A DNA stretch of 64,000 bases from Icerya purchasi (lineage: Eukaryota > Arthropoda > Insecta > Hemiptera > Monophlebidae): positions 198,795,117-198,859,116 of the forward strand of contig CM077116.1 in assembly GCA_039619475.1 (NCBI GenBank). Direction: 5' to 3'. Shown here piece after piece: positions 1-10,647 of this stretch. The notes under the pieces are model-generated. The model did not search any database, had not been told where the DNA came from, and saw nothing but the letters and a program-made list of their open reading frames with translations. How positions within the stretch are numbered: the stretch's first letter is position 1; each line of letters starts with the position of its first letter. The position numbers and the translations under genes were made by a program.

Positions 1-2550
1 TTATATTGGAATCAATCTCTCTATGTGTAGTAGTATATTTTGTGTTCAATGAAGTTCATATAAATAACTCGGTACCTTCCCAATAAGGATAACGGTTGGG
101 AACTATATGATGATACTCAGTTTCATTTCAACAGGCTTAAATGAAAACCAAGCAGCACATTCTACATCAATGTAATACCATTACAAGATTTAACCTGCAT
201 GTTCAGAGACCAAACTTTACATCGGACAAATGTTGTGATCATAGTGCACCTGCATTGCATGAAGTGCTCAAAGTAACTTCTAAATTTCTGATAGTATAAT
301 GATTTTTGCTGATTATTAGCTACTAGCTACTTCAGCAGAAGTGAACTGCCCCTAAATTAATAATTACTGATTCGTTTAGAATATTTAATCATTATATTTA
401 AATCATATTATTTTTGTTAATTCAGAAAAACTGTTTCACAGCGAATTAAATTTAAGAGAGATTTTCTGTGAATGCTTCAATGTTTGATTATAATTCTATT
501 ATATTTGAAAAAGGTAAAGCCTTAATATTTAATTCTAATTTAATCATATCCTAGAAAATTTCATTACACCTCACTGACTTGATCAAACAAAATCAGAAGT
601 TTGTTTGTTTTATAGATCAATAAAATTTGCTGATGCAACTGAATACATTATTATTATCTCATGACTATTGCTTGTATGTTTGGCTAGACCAGTTGGAGCA
701 TAATAATGTTGGAAACAATTCATTACACTTTCCCCATTGGAACTATCTTATGTTTTATCTACAGTAAATGTTTACAAAATTTGTTTTAAAAGGTGGCATG
801 TGTTGACATGTTGTACATTCCTTCTACTTGTTTAATTTTAAAATCTTTCATGATTTCAAAATTCACATAAGGTAATCGATATACAGGTATACAAGAAGTC
901 CAGTATATTCTAACTCATACTTTTGTAATTAATTACATCCTAATATTAATTTTCTGCACTCTGCAGGTCTTGGCTTACATAGCTATCTAATTTTTAAACT
1001 TATTCAAATATTGAAAGATCTTTTATAAATCCAGATTTTTCTTATAATGGATTTAATCAAATGGAACTACTATATTACACATTACAGTATTACTTATTAT
1101 AAATATTTAAACTATGCATTCAAATTATCTCAGTGTTGTACAATGTAATTTCATAATATTAGAAATTACAATTGACACATAATCCATGTATATCAAATAT
1201 CCATGTTATTTTCCAAACGAAAGATTTTTAGAAATTGAAATCACATCAATATCATTGGAATTGAACCAAAAGAATAACTAAGTTATTGGCACATTAACTT
1301 TTACTATTCCAATAATGCATAAATTACTGTTTCATGAACCTTCTTCAAACTGCACTTAAGAATGTAGATTTTCAGTAATGTGTTTTCAATACATATAATT
1401 TCATAGTATAATTATTTCTTCAAAAATTTACTTATTATCATTTGGTACATAGAGAAAAACTGTATCTGTTGCAATAAAATTTTCACTGCTGATATGTGGC
1501 ATATACAAAAAATTAATCACACTAACATCTCTGGGCTACAACATTTCTTACATACAACACTAATTTTGATAAACAGTATTTAATTAAACATATATCAATT
1601 TTCTGAAGAAAAAAGAAATTGACTATGGAAATATTAGGCCAATTATGGTCAAAGATTTATTTGTGTTGCGTTAGAAACCACTGAGCTCAATTAATATAAT
1701 CAACTTAAAAGTTTTAAGTTCTATTAAGTATTTTTTATCTATCAGTTGAAGAATCTTGCCGCAATTACTTGGTATACCTTAAACTATTTATGAGTGCTCT
1801 TCAGCATTCCTTCGGTTCAGTTGTAGCTAAGGATGAGTCAATCCAATGTATTACGTCTTCAAATCCAATTCAATACTTTAGGATTCCTTTTAATTAAATT
1901 TTGGTTAAATAAAATTATTTCATAGAAGAGTAAATTTCATAAAGAAATATGTATGTTACTCCAATTGTCTACAATTTTCTAAGTGACCTGAATTTAAAAT
2001 AACACCTGACAATAGATACTAGCCGGAGAAGTTTATTTGAATCAAAAGTGTAATTCTCTACACTCTCTTCCAGAAACCATAGGTTAATCAGCAATAAACA
2101 AATCATGAGATTTTCATGATCAGATTAATGATAATGAGAGGAACATCCATTATTTATTTCTCAATGTTCATTTGATCAATTTTGTCCTGCAATCAGTACA
2201 ATACTGTAGCAGATTACTCTGAATAGCATCTAAGTTGCTCCATTGTTTTTATTTCTATCTGATTAGTATGACTTACAGATGATAATGAACCTCTTGTTTA
2301 GATGAATTGTTTTAGAGAAATTAAATATTACGGTAATTTGATTGTCCCAAATTACATTTTAGTACAGCATGAACAAATATTTTTTATTGATGTACAACAA
2401 ACATATTCTTAATTATTAATTTATATAATTTAAAATTTATGAAATTCATAGATGGTAAGTATGAACACATGAAATTGAAACATTTAGCTATTAGCAACCA
2501 TATGTTTTAAAATCACACACTGCAGTAATAAAGCACTATACTCCAGTTGA
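1..2550. repeat. Macrosatellite monomer 1 (about 2.55 kb, apparently complete)
   Basis: This stretch has no credible gene. It is one apparently complete monomer of the repeat that forms the background of the window. The opening motif near 25-60 (tagtagtatatt, then a taaataact block) returns near 2570. Other landmarks are a gctagaccagttggagcat block near 684, a block at 1715-1920 ending in a run related to attccttttaatt, and a block at 2225-2330 followed by an acagcatgaacaaat block near 2365. Each recurs downstream in the same order, which shows tandem organisation with a period near 2,550 bp. Monomers are visibly diverged, so the array is old or poorly homogenised. I saw no significant ORF and no tRNA or rRNA. 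The monomer boundary chosen here is arbitrary. Confidence 0.85.
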
Positions 2551-3660
2551 TTTTATATTAGAATCTATTTCTAAATATAGCAGTATATTCTGTGTTCAAT
2601 GACCTTTATATAAATAACTTGGCACCTTCTACATAAACATGATTATTGAAGCTGCACAATAAGTCTCAATTTCGTTTCAACAGGCCTATATGAAAACCAA
2701 ACTACACGTGGAATATTATAGTATTACCATTACAATCATTTCAGCTGTACTTTCAAGGATCATATCATTTACAAAACCTATTCACCTAGTGTAAATTATC
2801 GCCTCGGCTCTTATATCACACCAACAATTTCACATCAGATCAATTTTGTGATAATGGTGCACATGCATTGCATGAATTTTGCAAATTAAGCTCCAAAATT
2901 CTGATAGTATATTGATACATGTTGAATACTAGTTATTGGCTATATCTGTAAAAGTTTACTATTCTTATATTACTGATTCATTCAAAAAATGTGTTCACTT
3001 TATTTATTTTTTTTTTTTATTTAACACCACTGTATTTCTGTTTATTCAGCAAAACTGTTTCACAGGGAAATTTAATACAGAGGGACATTTTGTGTGACCA
3101 CTGAAATATTTGATAATCATTTTATTGGATTTGAAGGCGGTTAATCCTTAAAATTTAATTATAATTTAATTAGTATCCTAGAAAATGTCACTACAACTCA
3201 TTGACAAGATCAAAAAAAATCAGTAGCATGTTTTCCTTATAGGTCAGTAAATCTTGCTTATGCAACTGAGAACCCTTTTTATTAACTCATGATTATCCCG
3301 AAATATTTGACTAGACTACATGAAGCATATGATGTTGAACGTGGTGGTTTGCCATTGCCTTCCACTTAACTATTAGCGATTATTTATTTATTTATTTAAT
3401 TCTTGTAGTAAGTTCGTTGTAGCTCGCGCGCTAGGTCAGTACACAGCAGACCCACACCGGATGGACTGCACTTGTAGCGCGATAACAAGCGGCTACTATC
3501 AGTTCCGAATGTAGTCTGCGTGTGTATACCTGTGTTGCATATATAATAATTGCTTAGTACACTACCTATGTCTGTACATCTAAAAATGTGCGAATAGGTT
3601 GTCCACCAACCGAATGGTTGAAGATATAATGATGATGATGACATGAAGCATAATATTATG
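2551..3660. repeat. Macrosatellite monomer 2, partial (interrupted by a SINE)
   Basis: The second monomer matches monomer 1 from its start to the gactagac block (position about 700 of the unit), in the same order. It is interrupted at 3330-3640 by a SINE and resumes for about 20 bp (3641-3660) before repeat X begins. No gene is supported. A T-rich tract lies at 3000-3025. Confidence 0.8.
3330..3640 (+). mobile_element. SINE, about 311 bp, (ATG)n tail, 12-bp target-site duplication
   Basis: The insert is flanked by perfect 12-bp direct repeats, acatgaagcata, at 3318-3329 and 3641-3652. Removing it rejoins satellite sequence as found in other monomers. It ends in an ATG-repeat tail (gatgatgatg just before the right duplication), as expected for a LINE-mobilised SINE read on the plus strand. 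The start contains ggtggtttgccattgcc, a type of motif I associate with arthropod SINEs. The core at about 3420-3560 recurs in degraded form at 10425-10560. I did not find convincing A and B boxes, so the parent small RNA is not identified. Confidence 0.75.
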
Positions 3661-3940
3661 TCGCACAAATGTGAATATATTCATACAATATTACTGAAAG
3701 TTGCGAAAATACCGAACACATTTTAAAAACGAATACACATGGATAATATGCCAATAACGGACGGGCAGATGAAGCACACGAATAGGTCTGAATAACTCGG
3801 AACACGAAATACATGCAAAAAATGGTTGATGCACTTATTGTAATGTTTCCGGTCAATCTTTCGATTTCCTGTCGGTAATTAATTTTTCGGATCAAAGACC
3901 TTTCAGTTGTATAAATGTCTCATTGTTGGAACAATCTCTT

Positions 3941-4060
3941 TTTTTTTTTTTTTTTTTTTATAAATGGGCTCGGTGTTAACACTGACCCAACTACATGAAC
4001 CTAGATCACCTACTCAGATTCTGAGGCGATCGGAGATAGAAAGTATAAAGGAAAGAAGGA
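3941..4060 (-). mobile_element. Short 3' fragment of an I-like LINE
   Basis: A poly-T tract at about 3941-3960 is followed by about 100 bp absent from the related copy at 54.2 kb, where flanking X sequence is continuous. Read on the minus strand this is a 3' UTR ending in an agcccattt-like motif before poly-A, resembling the gagccc-plus-poly-A end of I3 at about 35880. It is a dead-on-arrival, heavily 5'-truncated insertion. Exact right boundary and duplication are unclear. Confidence 0.45.
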
Positions 4061-4884
4061 GGGGAATAACGCTCTTTGTGCTTCTCAAATTTCTTTCGTC
4101 ACCTGATTGCCAGAGATATGTTTCATTTTTTTTACAGTTCTCGCGATACTTGTGCAGTCGGGTCGTTTATTATTTTCTTTTCATTTTCCCGATTTAGGGT
4201 GTACCATGTTTAAGAGAAATGCAGACCGGTTTGCACTGTACTCCCTGAACGACCATTCGCCTACATTGTTCTGCTACATCTTTTAATTATATTTTTAGTT
4301 TATCGTTGCGACCATTAAATGATGGAAAATTTTGTCCGCTACAACTCACAAATGTTAGATGTAAGCACGTCTGTGATCCAACCAATTTGAAAAAATTTCC
4401 GACTAAATCACTGCAAAATGTAATAAGAATATACTGCACATAAAGGGAGTTTTAAAATGTGCACAACATATTCTCAGTAATTCACTTTCACAAACAAATA
4501 TATAAATGTGCAAAACATTTAATATCTGCATATAAATAGTCAAAGTCTTTTTTCGTTTATTAACCGATTTTCTTTTTCATTTTTTATTTGGTAGCTATTA
4601 AAATCAGTTTTTTTTCTTATTTTAATATAAAATTTATACCAAAAAAAATAAAAAAAGAACTGTTTGTTACGATATTTTCGATTCGTTTATGTTTTGTTTT
4701 TTTTACTGCATGCGTAGCGCATGATTTCCGTATCGTCATTAAGCGACCGCCCGCTGATCGGCTGAGAGTCAAGACCGACGCCTTTTTTTGACTATTCGTT
4801 CCTCGCCGTTTCCAGGTATCTGAAATTACCCGCTCGCCTGTTTGGCCTACCGCATGTTTTATTGCTTAGCGTATTCTAGGAAAA

Positions 4885-5135
4885 TTTTGTAATTTCCGTG
4901 CAACTTTTTCAATTTTTTTTTGTATTAACCTAATTTAAATCTTAGCCAATATTTTAGAAAAAAAAATCAGCAAAATCGGTCGAGCCGTTCTTAAGTTACA
5001 CTTTTTTGCAAATTGTGCAATTTCGGTGCAATTTTTTAAAATTTTTTTTGTTTGCAAACCTTCTCCTAAGAACTACGAATACAACAAAAAAAAATTATTC
5101 AAATCGGTTCAGCCGTTTTGAAGGAGAAGCGAGAC
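4885..5135. repeat. Two-copy tandem module in repeat X
   Basis: Two diverged copies of a module about 125 bp long lie in tandem. Each starts with a gtgcaa(c/t)tttt run (near 4900 and 5030) and ends with an aatcggt(c/t)nagccgtt motif (near 4975 and 5104). Such modules are frequent in the 3' part of insect repeats. The function is unknown. Confidence 0.55.
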
Positions 5136-5364
5136 CCACATAAGGCAACTCATTTTTATATATAAGATGAAGTTGATCGTTATCAGTTTATGTAACAGTT
5201 GTTTGTTGTGCGTTCCGTTTACTTTTGTTTTCTTCGGAGATACATCGGTGAGTCTGTTCCGATTATTATTTCCAATTGTTCTCTTATCAGTAAATAGTTA
5301 TCTCGCGTAATATTTACTACAGCGGCGTTTCATCGATGATGTAAACACACTCGCGTACTGAATT

Positions 5365-6696
5365 ATGAGTTCAGGCAGCGGAGACACTACCGATGGCGAA
5401 ATGCCGGTTTCGGAGTCTACGCCTACCTACGAGCAGTTGAATCAGATGTATTTGTTACAGCAGCAGCAAATAAAGACGTTGCAAAATACGATCGGTTCGC
5501 TGCAACAACGGATCTCTGATCTAACTGGTGAATCCGATAATACTGTCAGCACTAAATCTGCTAATGTGAAATCGGGCGTAAGACTTGAATCAAATAATAC
5601 TAATTTAAATAACGCAGCAAATTTGGCTGCAAAAGTTGAGTACAAATTAAAAATTCCGCCAATATTTATCAATGGCATAAAAGAAATTACTAAATTCATG
5701 GATTATCTTTCAAAAGGTAAATGCCTAGAAAGTTCAGTGATGAAGAATCTTAGTAATGACGAGGTGAAAATACAATGTGCAGATGAGCAAACATACCGAA
5801 CATATATAAACCTATTAAACCAAATTAAGCTAGACCCTACCCTAGTTGATACTATTAATAATGTTGGCTTTCATACTTACCAACTGAAATCTCTCAAGCC
5901 CTATGTATTTATAATAAGACACTTACACCATTCTACTGATCCTGAGGAGATTAAAGAGGAGCTCCAAAACTTGGGGCATGTAGTAAGACGTGTCACCAAT
6001 ATTAAAATTGTAAAGAAGATTAACGACAAGAAATCTGTTATTAGCCTGCCACTACATAGAGTGGAACTTGAAATAAAAGAAAATAATGTAAATGTTTTTG
6101 AAATTACGCATATGCTTCATTGTCAAGTGAAAATTGAATCGCCACGTACCAAATCTTTAGAAGTGATTCAATGCAAAAGATGCCAGAAGTTCTCACACTC
6201 AAGGAACTTCTGCGGAAGGGAGCCTAAGTGTGTTAAGTGTGCAGGTAACCACATCACTGAAAACTGCAAAAAACCTAAAAAAAGCAAACCTGTATGTGCG
6301 AACTGCGGTGGTGAACACACAGCTAACTGGAAAGGGTGCTCAGTCTATCAAGAAATATTAAACCGAAAGAATGGTGCAAAAAGCTCTGCTGTTAATAGGA
6401 TAAAATCTGGCAAAGATATATCCAATGCGAGCAAAAGCTGTCATACTGTTCCAGAACTATCATATTCGCAGGTGGCCAAATCAGAATCTGATGTTAAAGC
6501 GCAAACTCAGGCATTGCCTAAGCCGCAGGAAAAATTAACTGATCTCTCTGAGAACGATAAAATTAGAAATCAGCTAGGTAACATATTAGCAATGATTGCT
6601 ACTATTACAGATGAACTACAGGTAATTGGTAATCGGCTGCTAAAACTTGAGTCAAAATCTCCTCCTGTGAGCCCCAAGCGTAAAAAGGCAAAATGA
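5365..6696 (+). CDS. J1 ORF1, Gag-like nucleic-acid-binding protein (Jockey type)
   Basis: The 443-residue intact frame encodes the Jockey ORF1 protein, which coats element RNA and assists target-primed reverse transcription. The N-terminus is Q/L-rich and possibly coiled coil (residues about 20-55). The central region resembles the PRE_C2HC-type domain known from Jockey and telomeric-element Gag proteins. Three consecutive zinc knuckles occupy about residues 267-325 (CKRC, then CVKC, then CANC, each followed by the His and Cys ligands). The C-terminus is basic (PKRKKAK). The start ATG follows the 5' UTR, and the stop overlaps the ORF2 start as ATGA at 6693-6696, which suggests coupled re-initiation. 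No break is visible. Confidence 0.93.
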   Translation: MSSGSGDTTDGEMPVSESTPTYEQLNQMYLLQQQQIKTLQNTIGSLQQRISDLTGESDNTVSTKSANVKSGVRLESNNTNLNNAANLAAKVEYKLKIPPIFINGIKEITKFMDYLSKGKCLESSVMKNLSNDEVKIQCADEQTYRTYINLLNQIKLDPTLVDTINNVGFHTYQLKSLKPYVFIIRHLHHSTDPEEIKEELQNLGHVVRRVTNIKIVKKINDKKSVISLPLHRVELEIKENNVNVFEITHMLHCQVKIESPRTKSLEVIQCKRCQKFSHSRNFCGREPKCVKCAGNHITENCKKPKKSKPVCANCGGEHTANWKGCSVYQEILNRKNGAKSSAVNRIKSGKDISNASKSCHTVPELSYSQVAKSESDVKAQTQALPKPQEKLTDLSENDKIRNQLGNILAMIATITDELQVIGNRLLKLESKSPPVSPKRKKAK

Positions 6697-9347
6697 ATAC
6701 GTACACTAATATCATAACTTGGAATGCAAATGGATTGCTCCCTAAAAAAGAGGAGTTGGAGTTTTTCCTTCATGAAAATTATGTCGATATTGCACTGATC
6801 TCTGAAACTCATTTAACACCCAAATCTTACATTAAAGTTAAAGGATATACTATATATAGATGTGATCATCCAGACGGCAAAGCGCATGGCGGTTCAGCTG
6901 TTTTGATAAAAGAAAATGTCACTCATTGGGAAAATAGTAAATATTGCACAGAACACATTCAAACTGCAATTATTACTGGGAAAATTGGTAATGTAATAAC
7001 TAATGTAGCAGCGATCTATTGTCCGCCTAGGCATAAAATAAAAGAAGAGATGTTTGTAGATCTCATTTCAAAGCTAGGACATCGATTTATCTTAGGTGGT
7101 GACTTCAATTCTAAGCATACCCAATGGGGTTCTCGCTTAGTCACCAGTAAAGGAAGAGAATTGTTGAAAGCTCTGCAGAATACTCACTGTCATTGGATCT
7201 CATCCGGACAACCAACTTATTGGCCTGCAGATATATGTAAAATCCCCGATGTAATAGATTTTTTTATTTATAAAGGTATATCCGAAAAATATATGACAAT
7301 TAGGAACTGTACTGATTTAAGTTCTGATCATGTACCAGTACAATTAGCAATAACTAGCTTAGTAGCCAGGAAAAAGAAGGATGGATTAACCAATATGAAA
7401 ACGGACTGGAACCTATTTAGAGAACTTCTTGCAAATAGGATTGACTTAAAAGTTAAGTTAAAAAATTCGAGAGATATTGATTTGGCAGTAAATAATCTTA
7501 CTGAACAAATTCGGGAGTCAGCAGTGCAAGCCACACCCGAAATAAAAACCGTTGAAAAAGAAATACCATATGCAGCTGAAGTAAGAATTATGGTTAGGCA
7601 AAGGAGAATAGCTAGGAAGCGCTGGCAGACTTCCCGGAATGTTAACGATAAAAATACTTTCAACCACATTAGTAAGAAATTGAAAAGACTGATTCAGAGG
7701 ACCAAATCAGAATCGTTTAATAACTATGTTCAAACTTTATCACCAAATATTGACACAAATTATTCACTTTGGAAAGTTACTCGTTACCTGAAGAAGCCGG
7801 TATCTTATCAACCACCAATTAGGACTGAGTTTGGTACCTGGGCTAAAAGTAACGAAGACAAAGCTAAAGTCTTCGCTGAACATCTGGCCGCTGTCTTTAC
7901 GCCCAACAATATTACCTCAGATGCTAACCTAAATTTAATATTTAGCAAACGACATACGGTTACTCATTTTTCACCTTTAGAAGTCGCTACAGTTATAGAT
8001 AAGGCTTTAAATCCCCAAAAAGCCCCTGGAATTGATCGCATCACAGCAAGAATTATTAAGGAGCTACCGCGTAAAGGATTAATTCTGCTCACGTATATAT
8101 GTAATGCGGTATTGCGGTTACAATATGTACCTTTACAGTGGAAAATAGCGAAGATAATAATGATATTAAAACCTGGAAAGCAGCCGGAATTGTCATCATC
8201 CTATCGGCCAATATCTATATTGCCGATAATGTCCAAAGTTTTTGAAAAATTATTCTTGAAGCGCTTAAATTCTGTAATCAATGAGAATAATATCATTCCT
8301 AATTTTCAATTTGGATTCAGGCATAGTCACTCGACAATTGATCAGGTTCATAGAGTGACCGACTATGTTGAAAGTGCCTTTGAGCAAAAACAGTTTTGCC
8401 CTGCAGTATTTCTAGATATAGCGCAGGCCTTTGATAAAGTTTGGCATGAAGGCCTACTGCACAAGCTAAACCTGCTGCTACCTGGCAACTACTGTGAGCT
8501 AATAAAATCATACTTGAAAAACAGGTTTTTTCAGGTGTACTATAACGAAGCTAAATCAGATAAGTACGCTATAAATGCTGGCGTTCCTCAGGGCAGTGTC
8601 CTAGGGCCTGTATTATACTTGCTTTATACATCGGATGTACCAACTGTACCAAATGCATTAGTAGCAATGTTTGCGGATGACACTGCCATCTTATTTAAAG
8701 ATAAAACTCAGATAGAGGCTACTCATAAGCTACAAGAGGCTATAGATAAGCTAACTGCTTGGACGTCTCGCTGGAAAATAAAACTAAATGAGAACAAATC
8801 TACTCATGTAGTCTTTGCACTTCGCAGAACGACCTGTATTCCGGTAACGGTAAACGGACAAGCGATATTACATTCCAGCTCAACGAAATATTTGGGAATT
8901 CATCTTGATGCGAAACTTACATGGAAGCCTCATGTAAAAATGAAAGCTAAAGAAATGAAAATTCGTATTAATAAATTGTATTGGCTGCTGGGATTTAAAT
9001 CTTAGCTTAGCCTTGCAAATAAGAGGCTCCTGTATGTGGCAGTAATCAAACCTATCTGGACATATGGTGTCCAATTATGGGGATGCACAAAGCCGACAAA
9101 CAGAAAGGTAATCCAAACGGTGCAGAATAAATTGTTACGTTCCATCGCCAACGCACCGTGGTATGTAAGAAATGATACCTTGCACAACGATTTGCGGATT
9201 GAAACAATCAATGAAGCCATTGCCCGATTTGCTTTAAAACACCAGGACCGCTTACGTCATCATGAGAATCTGGAGATGTTGGAATTGGTAGACGCATTAT
9301 CTGGCAGTAGGCGACTTAAACGCCAAAAGCCACCCGACTTAATTTAA
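6693..9347 (+). pseudogene. J1 ORF2, endonuclease-reverse transcriptase with one nonsense codon
   Basis: The frame is open for 884 codons except for a single TAG at 9003-9005 (codon 771). Reading continues in the same frame to 9347, so the lesion is one substitution, not a frameshift. The N-terminal domain is an APE-type endonuclease (ETH at about 38-40, SDH at about 211-213). The reverse transcriptase follows, with GVPQGSVLGP and the catalytic FADD at residues 660-663. The post-stop segment carries the KPIWTYGVQLWG motif diagnostic of Jockey relatives. There is no RNase H. The truncated product keeps both catalytic domains but loses the last 114 residues, so activity is doubtful. A CAG-to-TAG transition is the simplest origin of the stop (inference). 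Confidence 0.92.
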
Positions 9348-9493
9348 ATATATCATTTTAAATTAACATATAGTATCACTAAGTTAGAATAAGATAGAAT
9401 ATTGGCAGTGGTCAATAATCTACATATACTGTGTACAGTAGCGTTTTCATTGTATTCGCCATTGTGTTGATAATGTTAGAATAATCGGTTAAT

Positions 9494-9507
9494 GGCCTAA
9501 TAAGGCC
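9494..9507 (+). other. Hairpin near the J1 3' end
   Basis: GGCCT and AGGCC pair across a four-base loop, about 20 nt upstream of the poly-A tract. A stem-loop here could act in recognition of the RNA 3' end by the reverse transcriptase. The stem is short, so this is weak evidence on its own. Confidence 0.4.
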
Positions 9508-9561
9508 AGTCCTGATGTAAAGATATGAAAAAAAAAAAAAAAAAAAAAAAATATATAAGAT

Positions 9562-10394
9562 ATATAAATTTTCTGAAGAAAAAAAAATTGACCATGTATA
9601 GATTAATTATGATCGTTTATTTGGATTGTGGAAACCCCTGAGTTCAGATAATTAAAAAAAATTAAAAACATTAAGTTCTGTTCAGTATTTTAGGAACATG
9701 ATTTTACTATCAGTTAAAGAATCTTGTCATAATAACCTGATATATCATAAAGTATTTATGATTACTATTAAGTATTCCTTTGGTTCGGTTACAGCCAACT
9801 ATTAGTGAACATAATGCATTATATTCTCAAACATAAATCATTATTTTGTTATTCCTTTTAACTTAATTTAATATAAGTACCAATTATGCCATGTAAGAGG
9901 AAAGTTCATAAAGAACTTTAAACGTTATTTCAGTTTTCTACAATTTTCTAAGAGCACTGAAATTAGAATATCAAATGATTAATAGGTAATAAGAGGAGAA
10001 GCTTATTTGAGTCAAAATTGTATTGCTCTACACTCACTTCCTGAATCCACAGATGTAATCAGGTATATATGAATCAATTGATTTTCATAATTACATTGTC
10101 AATAATGAAAGGGACATCCCTTCTTTCTTTCTGAATGATTATTTGACAAATTTTATCTTGCAATTAGTGAACAATCATAGCAGTTTATTGTGAGAAGCAT
10201 CTGAGTGATGCATCGTTTTTATTTATATTTTATTAGTGTGACTTACAAGTGATTGGTAACTACTTGTTTAGATGATAGGAATTTGAAATTGACATGTAGT
10301 AAGTAATAAGATACAAATTTAAAGTGCTAAGAATTTGATAGTACATTAGAACTTATTACAAAGAATTGAAATTGAAATATTTGCTAATAATCAT
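9562..10394. repeat. Macrosatellite segment
   Basis: Satellite resumes at the ttttctgaagaaaaaa block (unit position about 1590) and runs through the marker blocks to about position 2340. A rearranged join lies near 10335-10395, where two parts of the unit not adjacent elsewhere are abutted. No gene is present. Confidence 0.75.
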
Positions 10395-10647
10395 GTAGAA
10401 AGCAATGGCGAAGCGCCATGTACAACATCATATGCGCGCTAGTTCAGTACAAATCAGACACACAGGGGACTGCACTTATAGCACAATAACAAGTGGCTTC
10501 TATCAGTTCCGAATGTAGTCTTGCGTGTGTACACCTACGTTGCATATAGTAATTGCTTGGTGAAGAACTTATATCAGTACAGCTGAAAGTGTATGAGTCG
10601 GTTTCGTCAAAGTACTATGTAGTCTATGGCACCTTAAGAAGGTCAAC
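10395..10647 (+). mobile_element. Degraded SINE, same family as 3330-3640
   Basis: The region 10425-10560 matches the SINE core at about 3420-3560, including gcgcgctag, a gactgcactt block, ctatcagttccgaatgtag and gcgtgtgtac. The ends differ and I see no clear tail or target-site duplication. Satellite resumes at the gcatgcatcccatgcaa block near 10648. Confidence 0.6.

Larger units (their letters stand above)
3661..5157. mobile_element. Unclassified repeat X
   Basis: This is non-satellite, non-LINE DNA between the broken satellite and J1. Short open frames in it look spurious. Parts recur elsewhere: about 3830-4390 matches the reverse complement of 53985-54275 continued at 60105-60192, and about 3760-3870 matches 60250-60350 in direct orientation. 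It is therefore a dispersed repeat, also present inside the Helitron-bounded block. Its right end has a duplicated module with aaatcggttcagccgtttt and finishes in catttttatatataag, the style of terminal tail common in insect repeats. A small LINE 3' end (3941-4060) is inserted in it. Class is unknown. Confidence 0.5.
5169..9550 (+). mobile_element. J1: full-length Jockey-clade LINE
   Basis: J1 is flanked by an 11-bp direct repeat, atatataagat, at 5158-5168 and 9551-9561, and ends in poly-A at 9528-9550. The 4.4-kb body has a short 5' UTR (5169-5364), ORF1 with zinc knuckles, and ORF2 with endonuclease and reverse transcriptase. There is no RNase H, as expected for the Jockey clade. A tcagttt motif at 5183-5189 lies close to the 5' end, where an internal pol II initiator would be expected. 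A small hairpin sits about 20 nt before the tail. J1 inserted into the end of repeat X, so it is younger than X. It appears complete, and the only visible lesion is one stop codon in ORF2. Confidence 0.92.

Noticed and set aside
1..2550. CRISPR array or bacterial origin of the tandem structure
   Set aside because: The units are 2.5 kb, diverged, without short direct repeats and spacers, and all TEs are eukaryotic types.
5169..9550. J1 as a telomeric retrotransposon (HeT-A/TART-like)
   Set aside because: It is Jockey-type, but it has a target-site duplication inside interspersed repeats and is not in a head-to-tail array.
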